Part shown: positions 33,007 through 42,135 of the stretch, piece by piece
Layout of the letters: the number at the start of each line of letters is the position of its first letter
Numbering within the stretch: the stretch's first letter is position 1
Assembly (NCBI RefSeq): GCF_001428895.1
Contig: NZ_LMJA01000002.1
Span: forward strand, 1-64,000
Reading direction: 5' to 3'
Length of the DNA stretch: 64,000 nucleotides
Origin: Mycobacterium sp. Root265
GTDB lineage: Bacteria; Actinomycetota; Actinomycetes; Mycobacteriales; Mycobacteriaceae
Made by a program: the position numbers and the translations under genes
The notes under the pieces: model-generated
Databases searched by the model: none
The model's input: the letters and a program-made list of their open reading frames with translations, nothing else
What the model was told of the DNA's origin: nothing

Positions 33007-33342
33007 TCACGCGAATGCGCCGGTGTGCTGCGGGCAGTAGTAGCCGATCGACATGACGATGAACGCCGCGGCCTGCCGCGTGTTCAGATCGGTGTGCTCC
33101 AGGATGTCCAGGCCGATGTCGGCGGCGCGGGCCCCGGAGTCCAGTTCGGCGCACACCTCGTGCGCGTTGGAGATGACCTCGACCGCCGACTCATAGGAGA
33201 TGCCCTCGTAGCGGATATCGGCCAGGAACGCCGCGTCGTCGGCGGAGGTAACCGCGCTCGCGGTGCCGGCGCAGGCGAGGCCGACGGTGCCGGCGACCAG
33301 TGCGAGACCGGCCGCCCGGGTCAGGCGCTGAACTGCGAACAT
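33007..33342 (-). CDS. secreted DUF732 protein
   Basis: A 111-residue protein with a signal peptide (cleavage after A-S-A, about residue 30) and a mature helical domain of about 80 residues. The pattern D-D-A-A-F-L-A-D-I-R-x-x-G-I-x-Y, a mid Cys (H-E-V-C-A-E-L) and a C-terminal Cys (I-G-Y-Y-C-P-Q-H) is diagnostic of DUF732, a large mycobacterial family of small exported proteins with one disulfide. Function unknown. AGGGGAAAAA precedes the ATG. Confidence 0.88.
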   Translation of the reverse strand: MFAVQRLTRAAGLALVAGTVGLACAGTASAVTSADDAAFLADIRYEGISYESAVEVISNAHEVCAELDSGARAADIGLDILEHTDLNTRQAAAFIVMSIGYYCPQHTGAFA

Positions 33343-33439
33343 TTTTTCCCCTGAATGTCTGAGCCCGGCGTGATCCGGGGTGACATCAGGGTCCAACGAC
33401 GTCCTTGACGGATTCTTGGAACGCGCTTGGTGCCGCGCC

Positions 33440-35074
33440 TCAGCCGTAGGCGAGCCACCATTGATGCAGCTCGTCGATGTTCGGGCCCTGGGCGTTGCCG
33501 AGCAGCAGACCGTCGTTCTTGGTCCAGGTGAGATCGGGGCTGTCGTTGTAGGTGCCGCAGGCGATGGAGCCCTCGGCCTTCTGCGGGGTATCGGTGTAAT
33601 GCCAGGTGGTGGGGGAGTCCATGGTGCTGTTCGGGCACGGCATCAGCGCCGCGGTCTCGCCGATCGCCTCGTCGAAGTTGGCCCGCAGCGCACCCTGATC
33701 GGGGAACGTCGAGTACCTCGAGGCGACGGGACCGCCGGGCAGGTTCGACGGCCCGCAGTCCACGGTCGCCAGCGCACCGGGCACCGGCGGATCCACCGCC
33801 TGGCACACGCCCGCGTCATAACCCTGCGGGAGCATGCCGAACAGGCGGTCCTGCAAGGTCCCCGGATCGGGCGCCCGGGTCCGGGTGGTGCGCTCGGTGC
33901 TGGGGGCCGCTGACGTCGTGGTCGTCGGCGCGGCCTTGGTGTCCTCGGGCTTGACCGCGAAGTAGATGCCCACCGCGGCGAGCACCAGGGCCAGCACACC
34001 CGCGGCGGCCGCGATGGGCAGCCACGGGGTCTTCTTCCTGGGCTGCGGCGGGCGGCCGGGTGGCGGGGTGTGCCAATTCGGCGGCGGAGGTGGCGGCGGT
34101 GCGGCGTAGAACGGAGCGGGAGTGGCGCCGGGTGGTGGTGTCGCCCCGAACGGCGGTGGCGGCGGGGGCGCACCGAACCGGGGGCCCGGCATCGTCGCCG
34201 CTTCACCGCGTTGCACGATATGGGCCGCCTGGTCCTGGTCCCGCACGCTCAACGCGTCGGTGGCTGCGGCGGCCAGATCCCCGGCGCTGGCGAACCGCTC
34301 GGCCGGTTTCTTGGCCATCCCGCGGGACACGACACCGTCGAATGCCGAGGGGATACCGGGCCGTGTCCGGCTCGGGGCCGGGATCGGCTGCATCAGGTGC
34401 GCGGTGATCACCATGCTCACGCTGTCCCCGGGATAGGGCTGGGAGCCGGTCAGGCATTCGTGCAGGACGCAGGTCAACGCATACACATCGGCGCGGTAGG
34501 TCACCTCGTCGCTGGTGAATCGTTCGGGTGCCATGTACGCGTAAGTGCCTACCGCGGTGCCCAATTCGGTCAGCTTCTCGTCACTGGCGGCATTGGCGAT
34601 ACCGAAGTCCACCAGATAGGCGAAGTCATCCCGGGTGATGAGGATGTTCTCCGGTTTGACGTCCCGGTGCATGATGCCGCTCTCGTGCGCGGCGTCCAGC
34701 GCCGAGGCGATCTGGCGCACGATCGCCACCGCGCGAGCCGGTGTCATCGGCCCGTAGCTCTTCAGGATCTTGCGCAGATCGGCGCCGTTGATCATGCGCA
34801 TGTCGACGTAGAGCACGCCGTCGATCTCGCCGTAGTCATGGATCGGCACCACATGGGGTTCCTGTAGCCGGCCCGCCGAATGTGCTTCGCGCTGTAGGCG
34901 TTTGCGGAACACCGGATCGTGGGACACGCCTTCGGGCAGCAGTTTCAGCGCGACGATGCGGTCCTTCTCGGTGTCCTCGGCTTCATAGACTTCGCCCATG
35001 CCGCCGCGTCCGATCAGTCGCCGCAGTCGATAACGGCCGAAATCCGTACCCTCCCGTGACGTCGGCCCGGTCAT
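33440..35074 (-). CDS. transmembrane Ser/Thr protein kinase (PknE/PknH-like)
   Basis: 544 residues. The kinase domain (about 14-275) has the Gly loop G-R-G-G-M-G (22-27), Lys44, H-R-D-V-K-P-E-N (136-143), D-F-G (156-158) and A-P-E (182-184), all intact. A Pro-rich juxtamembrane linker (about 297-345) leads to one helix (351-374) and an outer domain of 170 residues with four cysteines, unlike the PknH or PknE sensor domains I remember. The kinase domain strongly resembles PknE/PknH. It is 67 bases downstream of an EmbR-like gene, the same order as embR-pknH in M. tuberculosis, where the kinase phosphorylates EmbR. By analogy the regulator next door is its substrate. Confidence 0.9.
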   Translation of the reverse strand: MTGPTSREGTDFGRYRLRRLIGRGGMGEVYEAEDTEKDRIVALKLLPEGVSHDPVFRKRLQREAHSAGRLQEPHVVPIHDYGEIDGVLYVDMRMINGADLRKILKSYGPMTPARAVAIVRQIASALDAAHESGIMHRDVKPENILITRDDFAYLVDFGIANAASDEKLTELGTAVGTYAYMAPERFTSDEVTYRADVYALTCVLHECLTGSQPYPGDSVSMVITAHLMQPIPAPSRTRPGIPSAFDGVVSRGMAKKPAERFASAGDLAAAATDALSVRDQDQAAHIVQRGEAATMPGPRFGAPPPPPPFGATPPPGATPAPFYAAPPPPPPPNWHTPPPGRPPQPRKKTPWLPIAAAAGVLALVLAAVGIYFAVKPEDTKAAPTTTTSAAPSTERTTRTRAPDPGTLQDRLFGMLPQGYDAGVCQAVDPPVPGALATVDCGPSNLPGGPVASRYSTFPDQGALRANFDEAIGETAALMPCPNSTMDSPTTWHYTDTPQKAEGSIACGTYNDSPDLTWTKNDGLLLGNAQGPNIDELHQWWLAYG

Positions 35075-35141
35075 TGCCTGCTCCTACTCGGTGTGTCGGC
35101 TCATCACATTAACGGTTCCGCACAGTGCCCACAGGGGAAGC

Positions 35142-36272
35142 TCAGTGGGCCGGCGCGAGCTCGAACACGAATTCGTGGTCGCACACCCGGACGCGGTCGC
35201 CACTGGTGAGGGTGGCGGTGCCGCGGATACGGTGTCCGGCCACCTCGACACCGTTCGCCGATCGCAGGTCGGTGATGACATAGCTGGTGCCGGTGTCGAT
35301 GATGACGGCGTGGTGACGGCTCACGCTGACGTCGTCGAGCACGATGTCGTTGTCGGGTAACCGGCCGATCCGCGTGGCCGCCGACAGCAGCGGATAGACA
35401 CGCCCCGACGCCGCCCGCATGTGGGCGGGGGCGGACTGCGCACCGGTCGCGGTGCGCATGTCCACATCGATCTTGTGTACTGCCGTGGTGCGGGCGGCCT
35501 GGCGGGTGTTGATCGGCTCCTGGCGCAGAATGCGTTCGGACAGCGCCCGCGCCGAGGGGCCGGGATCGAGACCGAGATCCTCGGCCAGCGTGGAGCGCAA
35601 CCGCTGATAGGCATCCAGCGCGTCGGATTGCCGCTCGCTGACGTAGTAGGCGGTGATCAGCTGCGTCCACAGCGGTTCGCGGTAGGGATGCTCGGTGACG
35701 AGGGACTCCAGCGTGGCAATGACGGCATGGCCACGGTTGCAGGCGATCTCGGCCTCGGCGTGCGCAGTGTGCGCCACGACCTTGTCCTCGATGAGCGCGG
35801 TGGCGAACGGCCCGACGAACTCGAAATCGCGCAGGTCGTCGAGGACCGGTCCGCGCCACTGAGCCAGCGCCGCGGCCAGGTGACTGCTGGCCTGTTCGAA
35901 CTGACCGGCCGCGGCCGCCTGTACGCCGGCATTCTTGGCCGCCACGAAGCGCCCGAGATCGCACCCGTCATCGGTGACGGTCAGCCGGTAACCCGGCGGC
36001 GCGCTGGCCAGGATCATCCGGCCGTCCGAACCTGCGCTGCTGATCAGCTTGCGCAGGTTGGAGATGTAGGAATGCAGGCTGGCCTTGGGCTCTGGCGGCG
36101 GGTACTGCTCCCAGGCCGCGCCGACCAGGGCGTCACTGCTGATCGGACGGTTGCGGCTCATCACCAACATGGCCAGCACCGCCCGCTGCTTCGGCGTGCC
36201 CAGCGCCACCGGTGTTCCGTCGATGCTCAGCTGCAGCGGGCCGAGCACCCCGAAGTCCAAGCCGCTGCTCAT
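35142..36272 (-). CDS. EmbR-like SARP regulator with FHA domain
   Basis: About 376 residues (from M-S-S-G-L-D-F-G; a start nine codons earlier at 36299 is possible). Three domains: an OmpR-type winged helix (about 10-95; L-G-T-P-K-Q-R-A-V-L-A-M-L), a bacterial transcriptional-activation (BTAD) helical domain (about 100-245), and a C-terminal FHA domain (about 290-370) with I-G-R-L-P-D-N-D-I, S-V-S-R-H-H-A and S-A-N-G-V. This is the EmbR architecture; the FHA domain binds phosphothreonine on the partner kinase. EmbR activates the embCAB arabinosyltransferase operon. Whether this is EmbR itself or a paralogue cannot be decided from one window. Confidence 0.87.
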   Translation of the reverse strand: MSSGLDFGVLGPLQLSIDGTPVALGTPKQRAVLAMLVMSRNRPISSDALVGAAWEQYPPPEPKASLHSYISNLRKLISSAGSDGRMILASAPPGYRLTVTDDGCDLGRFVAAKNAGVQAAAAGQFEQASSHLAAALAQWRGPVLDDLRDFEFVGPFATALIEDKVVAHTAHAEAEIACNRGHAVIATLESLVTEHPYREPLWTQLITAYYVSERQSDALDAYQRLRSTLAEDLGLDPGPSARALSERILRQEPINTRQAARTTAVHKIDVDMRTATGAQSAPAHMRAASGRVYPLLSAATRIGRLPDNDIVLDDVSVSRHHAVIIDTGTSYVITDLRSANGVEVAGHRIRGTATLTSGDRVRVCDHEFVFELAPAH

Positions 36273-36336
36273 GGAGGGGCGCCGTTCATGAAACAGCATT
36301 GTGCCCGGATGCCCGCGAACCCGGCCCGGATAGTGG

Positions 36337-36350
36337 TAGAACGTGTTCTA
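36337..36350. promoter_or_regulatory. KstR-type box upstream of the Rv1059-like gene
   Basis: TAGAACGTGTTCTA fits the published KstR pattern TnnAACnnGTTnnA exactly and is fully palindromic. It lies 22 bases before the ATG at 36372. KstR represses cholesterol-catabolic genes. Confidence 0.65.
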
Positions 36351-36371
36351 GTTTTGGCGAAAGGCGAGATT

Positions 36372-37421
36372 ATGGCGTTGCGGGTTGTGCAGTGGGCCAC
36401 GGGCGGCGTCGGCGTCGCCGCCATCAAGGGTGTGCTTGAGCACCCCGACCTGGAACTGGTCGGTTGCTGGGTGCATTCGGAAGCCAAACACGGCCGCGAC
36501 GTCGGCGAACTCGTCGGCGGCGAACCACTCGGGATCATCGCGACCAACAACGTCGATGAGATTCTGGCCCTGGACGCGGACGCCGTCGTCTACGCGCCGC
36601 TGATGCCCAACCCCGACGAGGTGGCCGCGCTGCTGCGCTCGGGCAAGAACGTGGTCACCCCGGTCGGCTGGGTCTATCCGAGCGAGAAGCAGGCCGCACC
36701 ACTGCGGGAGGCCGGCCTGGCGGGCGGCGCGACGCTGCACGGCACCGGGATCGCCCCCGGCGGCATCAGTGAGAAGTTCCCGCTGTTGTTCTCGGTGATG
36801 TCCACCGGGGTGACGTTCGTGCGGGCCGAGGAGTTCTCCGACCTGCGCACCTACGACGCGCCCGATGTGGTGCGCCACGTCATGGGGTTCGGCGACACCC
36901 CGGACAAGGCGCTGTCGGGCCCCATGCAGAAGCTCCTCGACGGTGGGTTCATCCAAGCCGTCCGGATGTGCGTCGACGCGTTCGGCTTCAACGCCGACCC
37001 GAAAATTGTTGCCCGTCAAGAGATTGCCGTGGCCACGGCGCCGATCGACTCGCCGATCGGGGTCATCGAACCCGGCCAGGTCGCAGCTCGCAAGTTCCAC
37101 TGGGAAGCCGTCGTCGGGGATCAGGTCGTGGTGCGGGTGACGGTCAACTGGCTGATGGGCGAGGAGAACCTCGCTCCGGCATGGGATTTCGGGCCCGAAG
37201 GGCAGCGCTACGAGATGGAGGTGCGCGGCAACCCCGATTTCACGGTGTCCATCAAGGGCTTCCAGGGTGAGGTGGGCGAGGACGGTCCCGAGCCCGGCGT
37301 CGTCGCCACCGCCGCGCACTGCGTCAACTCCATCCCCGCGGTGTGCGCCGCACCGCCCGGGGTGGCGACCTACCTGGACCTGCCGCTGTTCAGCGCGAAG
37401 GCCGCACCCGGCCTGGGCTAG
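36372..37421 (+). CDS. dihydrodipicolinate-reductase-like NAD(P) protein, Rv1059 orthologue
   Basis: A 349-residue Rossmann protein. The N-terminus V-V-Q-W-A-T-G-G-V-G is the dinucleotide loop seen in the diaminopentanoate-dehydrogenase/DapB-like family, followed by A-D-A-V-V-Y-A-P and G-K-N-V-V-T-P-V-G. The substrate is not known for the mycobacterial group. The KstR-type box in front suggests a role tied to steroid or lipid degradation. It ends one base before the convergent alcohol dehydrogenase stop. Synteny with Rv1059 after fadD14 is interrupted here by five inserted genes. Confidence 0.82.
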   Translation: MALRVVQWATGGVGVAAIKGVLEHPDLELVGCWVHSEAKHGRDVGELVGGEPLGIIATNNVDEILALDADAVVYAPLMPNPDEVAALLRSGKNVVTPVGWVYPSEKQAAPLREAGLAGGATLHGTGIAPGGISEKFPLLFSVMSTGVTFVRAEEFSDLRTYDAPDVVRHVMGFGDTPDKALSGPMQKLLDGGFIQAVRMCVDAFGFNADPKIVARQEIAVATAPIDSPIGVIEPGQVAARKFHWEAVVGDQVVVRVTVNWLMGEENLAPAWDFGPEGQRYEMEVRGNPDFTVSIKGFQGEVGEDGPEPGVVATAAHCVNSIPAVCAAPPGVATYLDLPLFSAKAAPGLG

Positions 37422-38468
37422 TCAGGGCTGGACCAGAATCCGGATGGGATCGCCGTCGGCGCGCTCCAGCTTTTCGATCCCGGCGGCCACCTCCTCCAGC
37501 GACACGATTTCGCTGATGGACCGGCTCAGATCGAGGCGCCCCAGTGAGACCAGGTTGGCCAGGGTCGCGATATCGGCGTTCTGATAACCCAGGTGCCCCA
37601 GCACCTGCTTACGGGTCAGGTTGAAGAACGAGGTCGGCCCGATGCTCGGTGCATCGGCGCTCATGCCCACCCCGACCAGTCGTCCGCCCATGGTCAGACT
37701 GGCCAGTGCCTGATCGAAGGTGGACCCGAGACCGACTGCGTCGAAAGCGATGTCGAGGCCACGGCCCCCGGTGAGTTCGGCGATCTTCTCGCCCAGCGCG
37801 CCGTCGCGGGCGTCGAAGGCGTAGTCGGCGCCCAGTGCGAGCGCCCGGTCCAGCACGGCCGGCTTGATATCGACGGCGATGATGGGCGCCGCGCCGACCA
37901 ACCGGGCCAACTGAACGATGTGGGTCCCGACCCCGCCGACACCCCACACGCCGACCGATTCGCCGATGCCGACCTTCCCGGTGCGCACCACGGCGCCGTA
38001 CGGAGTCGACACGGCATCGGCCAGGATCGCCGCCTGCTCCAACGGCACATTGTCCGGAACCCGGGTCAGCCCGAAGGCCTGCGCGACGGTGTACTGCGCC
38101 CACGCGCCGTCATAGGCGAAGGCCATCAGTCGGATGCGCAGGCAGTTGCCGAAGTCCCCGCGGGCGCAGTTGGGACAGCCCTGGCAGGGCCGCCCGGCGG
38201 CCACCACCACCCGGTCGCCCTCGGCCCAGCCCGTCACCCCGGGACCGAGCGCGGCAACAGTGCCCGACGCCTCGTGTCCCTGGGTGACCACCGGCAGCTG
38301 CGACGGAAAGGTGCCGTTGATGAGGCTGAGGTCCGAGTGGCAGATACCGCAGAACGCCACCTTGACGAGCACTTCGCCCGGGCCCGGCTCGGGTATCGGA
38401 ACATCTTCGACCGCAATAATTTTGGTGTCGGCATAGAACCGTTGGGCGCGCATCGTCTGAGTGCTCAT
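37422..38468 (-). CDS. zinc-dependent alcohol dehydrogenase (MDR family)
   Basis: 348 residues. The catalytic zinc site is formed by C-G-I-C-H-S-D (about 40-46) and G-H-E (64-66). The structural-zinc lobe has four cysteines: C-Q-G-C-P-N-C-A-x-G-x-x-x-x-C. The NAD-binding turn is G-V-W-G-V-G-G-V-G. A typical medium-chain alcohol dehydrogenase, acting on primary alcohols or hydroxylated intermediates; the specific substrate is open. No equivalent lies at this position in M. tuberculosis, so it is an insertion relative to that backbone. Confidence 0.9.
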   Translation of the reverse strand: MSTQTMRAQRFYADTKIIAVEDVPIPEPGPGEVLVKVAFCGICHSDLSLINGTFPSQLPVVTQGHEASGTVAALGPGVTGWAEGDRVVVAAGRPCQGCPNCARGDFGNCLRIRLMAFAYDGAWAQYTVAQAFGLTRVPDNVPLEQAAILADAVSTPYGAVVRTGKVGIGESVGVWGVGGVGTHIVQLARLVGAAPIIAVDIKPAVLDRALALGADYAFDARDGALGEKIAELTGGRGLDIAFDAVGLGSTFDQALASLTMGGRLVGVGMSADAPSIGPTSFFNLTRKQVLGHLGYQNADIATLANLVSLGRLDLSRSISEIVSLEEVAAGIEKLERADGDPIRILVQP

Positions 38469-38585
38469 TTTGCTCCTGTCGCTGTAGGGCCATGATGGCG
38501 CACCAACGGGCGGCGGGGCAATGACCGGGTGGCGTCGCACCGACGGCTGACCGGTGCTCGTCGGCCAACTGGCACACTGGCCGAT

Positions 38586-39434
38586 GTGACACGTGCACTG
38601 ATTCTGGCCGGCGGCGGGCTGGCGGGCATCGCCTGGGAGACCGGGGTGCTCGCCGGGATCGCCGACGAGGCGCCGCGGGTTGCCGACGCCCTGCTGAATT
38701 CTGATGTATTGCTGGGGACCTCGGCCGGTTCGGCGGTGGCGGCCCAGCTCGGCAGCGGCGCGGCCCTTGCCGAGCTGTACGCCCGTCAGATCGCCGAGGA
38801 ATCTCACGAGATCGACTCCGGCGTCACCATCGACGACATCACCGAGGTGTTCCTCAGTGCGCTCGGCGACGCCGGTAGCACCCTGGAACGGTTGCGTCGC
38901 ATCGGCGATATCGCGCTGGCCGCCGACACCGTGCCCGAGCAGGTGCGCCGCGAGGTCATCGCGCACCGGCTGCCCTCGCACGAGTGGCCGGACCGGGATC
39001 TGCGCATCACCGCCATCGACACCGCGACAGGTGAACTCGTGGTCTTCACCCGCGAATCCGGCGTTGCGCTGGTCGATGCGGTTGCCGCCAGTTGCGCGGT
39101 GCCCGGCGCCTGGCCGACCGTCACCATCGGGTCGCGCACGTTTATGGACGGCGGGGTGGGCAGCGCGGTCAACATGTCCGCCGCCGCCGACTGCACCACG
39201 GCGGCGGTGCTGGTGCCCGCCGGTGAAACGGCGCCGTCCCCGTTCGGCGACGGCGCGGGCGCTGAGATCGCGGCCTTCCCCGGCGCGACCTTCGCCGTCT
39301 TCGCCGACGACTACGCGCTCGTCGCCTTCGGAAGCAACCCGCTGGATCCGCGGTGCCGGCGGCCCTCGGCGGTCGCCGGTCGTGCGCAGGGCCGCCGGGT
39401 GGCAGCAGCCGTCGGGGCGTTCCTGGGCGGTTAA
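38586..39434 (+). CDS. patatin-like phospholipase, Rv1062 orthologue
   Basis: 282 residues. The oxyanion loop is L-A-G-G-G-L-A-G-I-A-W, the nucleophile Ser lies in L-G-T-S-A-G-S, and the catalytic Asp in F-M-D-G-G-V-G. This is the Ser-Asp dyad of bacterial patatins, acyl hydrolases of phospholipids or neutral lipids. GTG 38586 is used since an upstream frame lacks the family start. Its stop overlaps that of the next, convergent patatin gene; the two are not close paralogues in length or motif detail. Confidence 0.85.
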   Translation: MTRALILAGGGLAGIAWETGVLAGIADEAPRVADALLNSDVLLGTSAGSAVAAQLGSGAALAELYARQIAEESHEIDSGVTIDDITEVFLSALGDAGSTLERLRRIGDIALAADTVPEQVRREVIAHRLPSHEWPDRDLRITAIDTATGELVVFTRESGVALVDAVAASCAVPGAWPTVTIGSRTFMDGGVGSAVNMSAAADCTTAAVLVPAGETAPSPFGDGAGAEIAAFPGATFAVFADDYALVAFGSNPLDPRCRRPSAVAGRAQGRRVAAAVGAFLGG

Positions 39435-40393
39435 CCGAGCGCGTCCAGGGCGGCCGCAGCCAACTCCTGGCCGATCTCGATGACCTCTTCGGCGCGGTGG
39501 TATTCCAGGCTGCGGCAGGCGTTGCGCGGCACCTCGATCAGCAGATCGGGCGGGTAGGTGGCCAGCGTGTGCCGGGCCAGCGCCGATTGGGCGATATCGA
39601 TGGTGCGATTCATGATCTCGAAACTTCCCAACCGCGGCAGCTCGGGAATCCCGGTGTCGCTCAACGGCTCGGCGGCTCCGGCCGCATCGTCGAGCGAGCT
39701 GCTGAACCGGCTGAGCACCGACTTGGCGGCCGGGCTGTCCATCACCCGCTGCGCCGTGGACGTGTCGAGCAAAGCCGTTGTGCTACGCCACATCCGGCTC
39801 AGCCACTCGGTGGTCACCCGGGGCTCGTGTTCACTCAACCGAACCGCCGGATCGCCGCCGGACAAACTCACCGCGATGGTCAGGTCGGCGTTGACCGCGG
39901 AGAGGGGCGCCATCGGCAGCGGATCCAGGATGCCGCCGTCGGCCAGCAGCCGTCCGTCCAGCACATGCGGGGTGAAAATGCCGGGGATCGCGATCGAGGC
40001 CCGGATCGCGTCATCGAGCGGACCGCGCTGCAACCACACCGACTTCCCGGCGATCAGGTCGGTGGCCACCGAGGTGTAGGGGATGGGTAGCGATTCGATG
40101 GTGACGTCGCCGAGGATCTCGCGCACCGCATCGAGGATCTTCTCGGCGCGCAGCACACCCGGCGACGTCAACGACGGATCCAGCAGCCGCAGCACTGCCC
40201 GCTGAGTCAATGATCCTGCCCAGTGCGCGAATTCATCGAGTTTGCCGGCGGCATGCAATCCGCCGACAAGGGCGCCCATGGAGGACCCGGCGACGCCGAC
40301 GATCTCGTAGCCACGCTCGTTCAGTTCGTTGATCACCCCGATGTGCGCGTAGCCGCGTGCACCTCCGCTGCCCAGCGCCACTGCGATTCGCAT
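39431..40393 (-). CDS. patatin-like phospholipase (RssA type), Rv1063c orthologue
   Basis: 320 residues. The start M-R-I-A-V-A-L-G-S-G-G-A-R-G-Y-A-H-I-G-V is the patatin oxyanion motif of the RssA/NTE branch. G-V-A-G-S-S-M-G-A-L has the nucleophile Ser, and L-L-A-D-G-G-I-L-D-P-L-P the catalytic Asp. Cytoplasmic or membrane-associated lipid hydrolase. The position after the Rv1062-like gene matches M. tuberculosis. Confidence 0.87.
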   Translation of the reverse strand: MRIAVALGSGGARGYAHIGVINELNERGYEIVGVAGSSMGALVGGLHAAGKLDEFAHWAGSLTQRAVLRLLDPSLTSPGVLRAEKILDAVREILGDVTIESLPIPYTSVATDLIAGKSVWLQRGPLDDAIRASIAIPGIFTPHVLDGRLLADGGILDPLPMAPLSAVNADLTIAVSLSGGDPAVRLSEHEPRVTTEWLSRMWRSTTALLDTSTAQRVMDSPAAKSVLSRFSSSLDDAAGAAEPLSDTGIPELPRLGSFEIMNRTIDIAQSALARHTLATYPPDLLIEVPRNACRSLEYHRAEEVIEIGQELAAAALDALG

Positions 40394-40440
40394 GCCTCCA
40401 TTCTGGTGCACCCGCCGCCACCGTCGGCGAGACTGTGACG

Positions 40441-42126
40441 ATGGCAATCGGAATGCCGAAGCGTCTGGGTAAGCCCACGCCGCGCGATGCGCTCGCCGGC
40501 CTGGTCACCGGGCTGTTCTCCATCCCCGAGGGGATGGCCTACGCCAGCATCGGTGGGTTCAACCCGGTGGCCGGAATCTATGCCGGCATCGTGCCCGGCA
40601 TCATCGGATCGTTGTTCGCCCGCACCGTGCTGATGGTGACCACCCTGACCAGTGCGATCGCGCTGACGTCGCGCAGCGTGCTGGAGGACGCCGGTCTGGA
40701 TCCCGCCGACCCGTCCAACATCGCCGCGCTGGCCGTCATCGTCGGCGTCGTCATGCTGATCTTCGGGCTGCTCAAATTCGGCTCGATCATGAGCTTCGTG
40801 TCCAACGCGGTGATGACCGGCTTCTCCACCGGCATTGCGGTGCAGATCATCGCGGGGGTGCTGGGCGACGCCACCGGGTACAAACCCGTCAGCGACAACA
40901 CGATCGGAAAGTTCATCGATTCGCTGGCCCATATCGGGCTGTGGCACCCGGCGGCCGCTGCGGTCGCCGCCGGCACCGTCGCAGTGTGGGCGGTCTTCCA
41001 CTTCATCAAGCCGGTGCGGTCGTTCGCGACGCTGCTGGCGCTGGTCATCGTGACCGCGGTCGTCGCCGTTGCCGGTACCGATGTGGAGACGGTGGGCGAT
41101 ATCGCGTCCATCGCCAATGCCCTTCCACCGCTGACGGTTCCCGACTTCGCCGTCATGCCCGAGCTGTTCATGGGCGGTGTCGCGGTGGCTCTGGTGGCGC
41201 TGGCACAGGCCGCAGGGATCTCTGCCGCGGTGCCGAATCCGGACGGCAGCCGCACCAACATGAACGGTGACTTCCTCGCCCAGGGTGCGGCCAACGCCGT
41301 CGGCGGCATGTTCGGGGCGCTGCCGGCCGGTGGCTCACTGTCGCGCACCGGTGTCGCCACCTCCGCCGGGGCGCAGACCCGGTGGGCGGGCATCTTCGCC
41401 GGACTGTGGCTGGCCGTCCTGGTGCTGGTGGCCGGATCGGCGGCCGAGATCATCCCGATGCCGGTGATCGGCGGGCTCATCCTGGTCATCGGTGCGGAAC
41501 TGGTGATCGGGCGGTGGCCCGATATCAAGCTGGTGCTGCAGGTCGCACCGCTGTCTGCGGTCGCCATGATCATCACCTTTGTCGCCACCACCGAGCTCCC
41601 GCTGCACACCGCGATCCTGATCGGCGTCATCACCTCACTGGTGCTGTACTGCGCCAAGGCGGCCAAGGCCGCCCAACTCGTGGCGCTGCAGCCCGCCGAT
41701 GAGCAGGGTGTCTGGCGCGTCGTGCCGATGCCGAAACGCTGCGCCAGCAATGAGGTCACCGTGCTGCACTACGCCGGGGTGGGGCTGTTCGCCGAGGTCG
41801 CGCGCATCGACGAGGAATGGCCGCGCATCGACGGCAGCCGCAATGCGGTGGTGGTGCTGAGCATGCGCATGCTGCCCGACGTGCCGTCATCGGTGGCGAT
41901 CAAGGCCCTGCGCCGGTGGGCCGCCGAACTGACGGCCAATCACGGACGGCTCATCATCGCCGGCGTCACTCCCGCCGTCGCGCAGGTGCTGACCCGGGGC
42001 GGGCTGGCCGAGGTGCTGGGTCCCGACGGCATCGTGGAGGGCACCGATGAGGTGCTGGGCGCCCTGAACACCGCCGTCGCACGGGGGCGGGATTGGATCG
42101 CCGGGCGGCCGTTAGGCTCGCCGTGA
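40441..42126 (+). CDS. SulP-family anion transporter with STAS domain
   Basis: 561 residues. About ten to eleven transmembrane helices (residues 15-410) carry SulP features: F-S-I-P-E-G-M-A-Y-A near the N-terminus, G-G-S-L-S-R-T-G-V, and P-M-P-V-I-G-G. A C-terminal STAS domain (about 440-555) has V-V-V-L-S-M-R-M-L-P-D-V-P-S-S. Members move sulfate, bicarbonate or other anions; substrate not deducible. It starts 47 bases after the divergent patatin. GTG 40435 is an alternative start. Not present here in M. tuberculosis. Confidence 0.9.
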   Translation: MAIGMPKRLGKPTPRDALAGLVTGLFSIPEGMAYASIGGFNPVAGIYAGIVPGIIGSLFARTVLMVTTLTSAIALTSRSVLEDAGLDPADPSNIAALAVIVGVVMLIFGLLKFGSIMSFVSNAVMTGFSTGIAVQIIAGVLGDATGYKPVSDNTIGKFIDSLAHIGLWHPAAAAVAAGTVAVWAVFHFIKPVRSFATLLALVIVTAVVAVAGTDVETVGDIASIANALPPLTVPDFAVMPELFMGGVAVALVALAQAAGISAAVPNPDGSRTNMNGDFLAQGAANAVGGMFGALPAGGSLSRTGVATSAGAQTRWAGIFAGLWLAVLVLVAGSAAEIIPMPVIGGLILVIGAELVIGRWPDIKLVLQVAPLSAVAMIITFVATTELPLHTAILIGVITSLVLYCAKAAKAAQLVALQPADEQGVWRVVPMPKRCASNEVTVLHYAGVGLFAEVARIDEEWPRIDGSRNAVVVLSMRMLPDVPSSVAIKALRRWAAELTANHGRLIIAGVTPAVAQVLTRGGLAEVLGPDGIVEGTDEVLGALNTAVARGRDWIAGRPLGSP

Positions 42127-42135
42127 TTCCAAACG

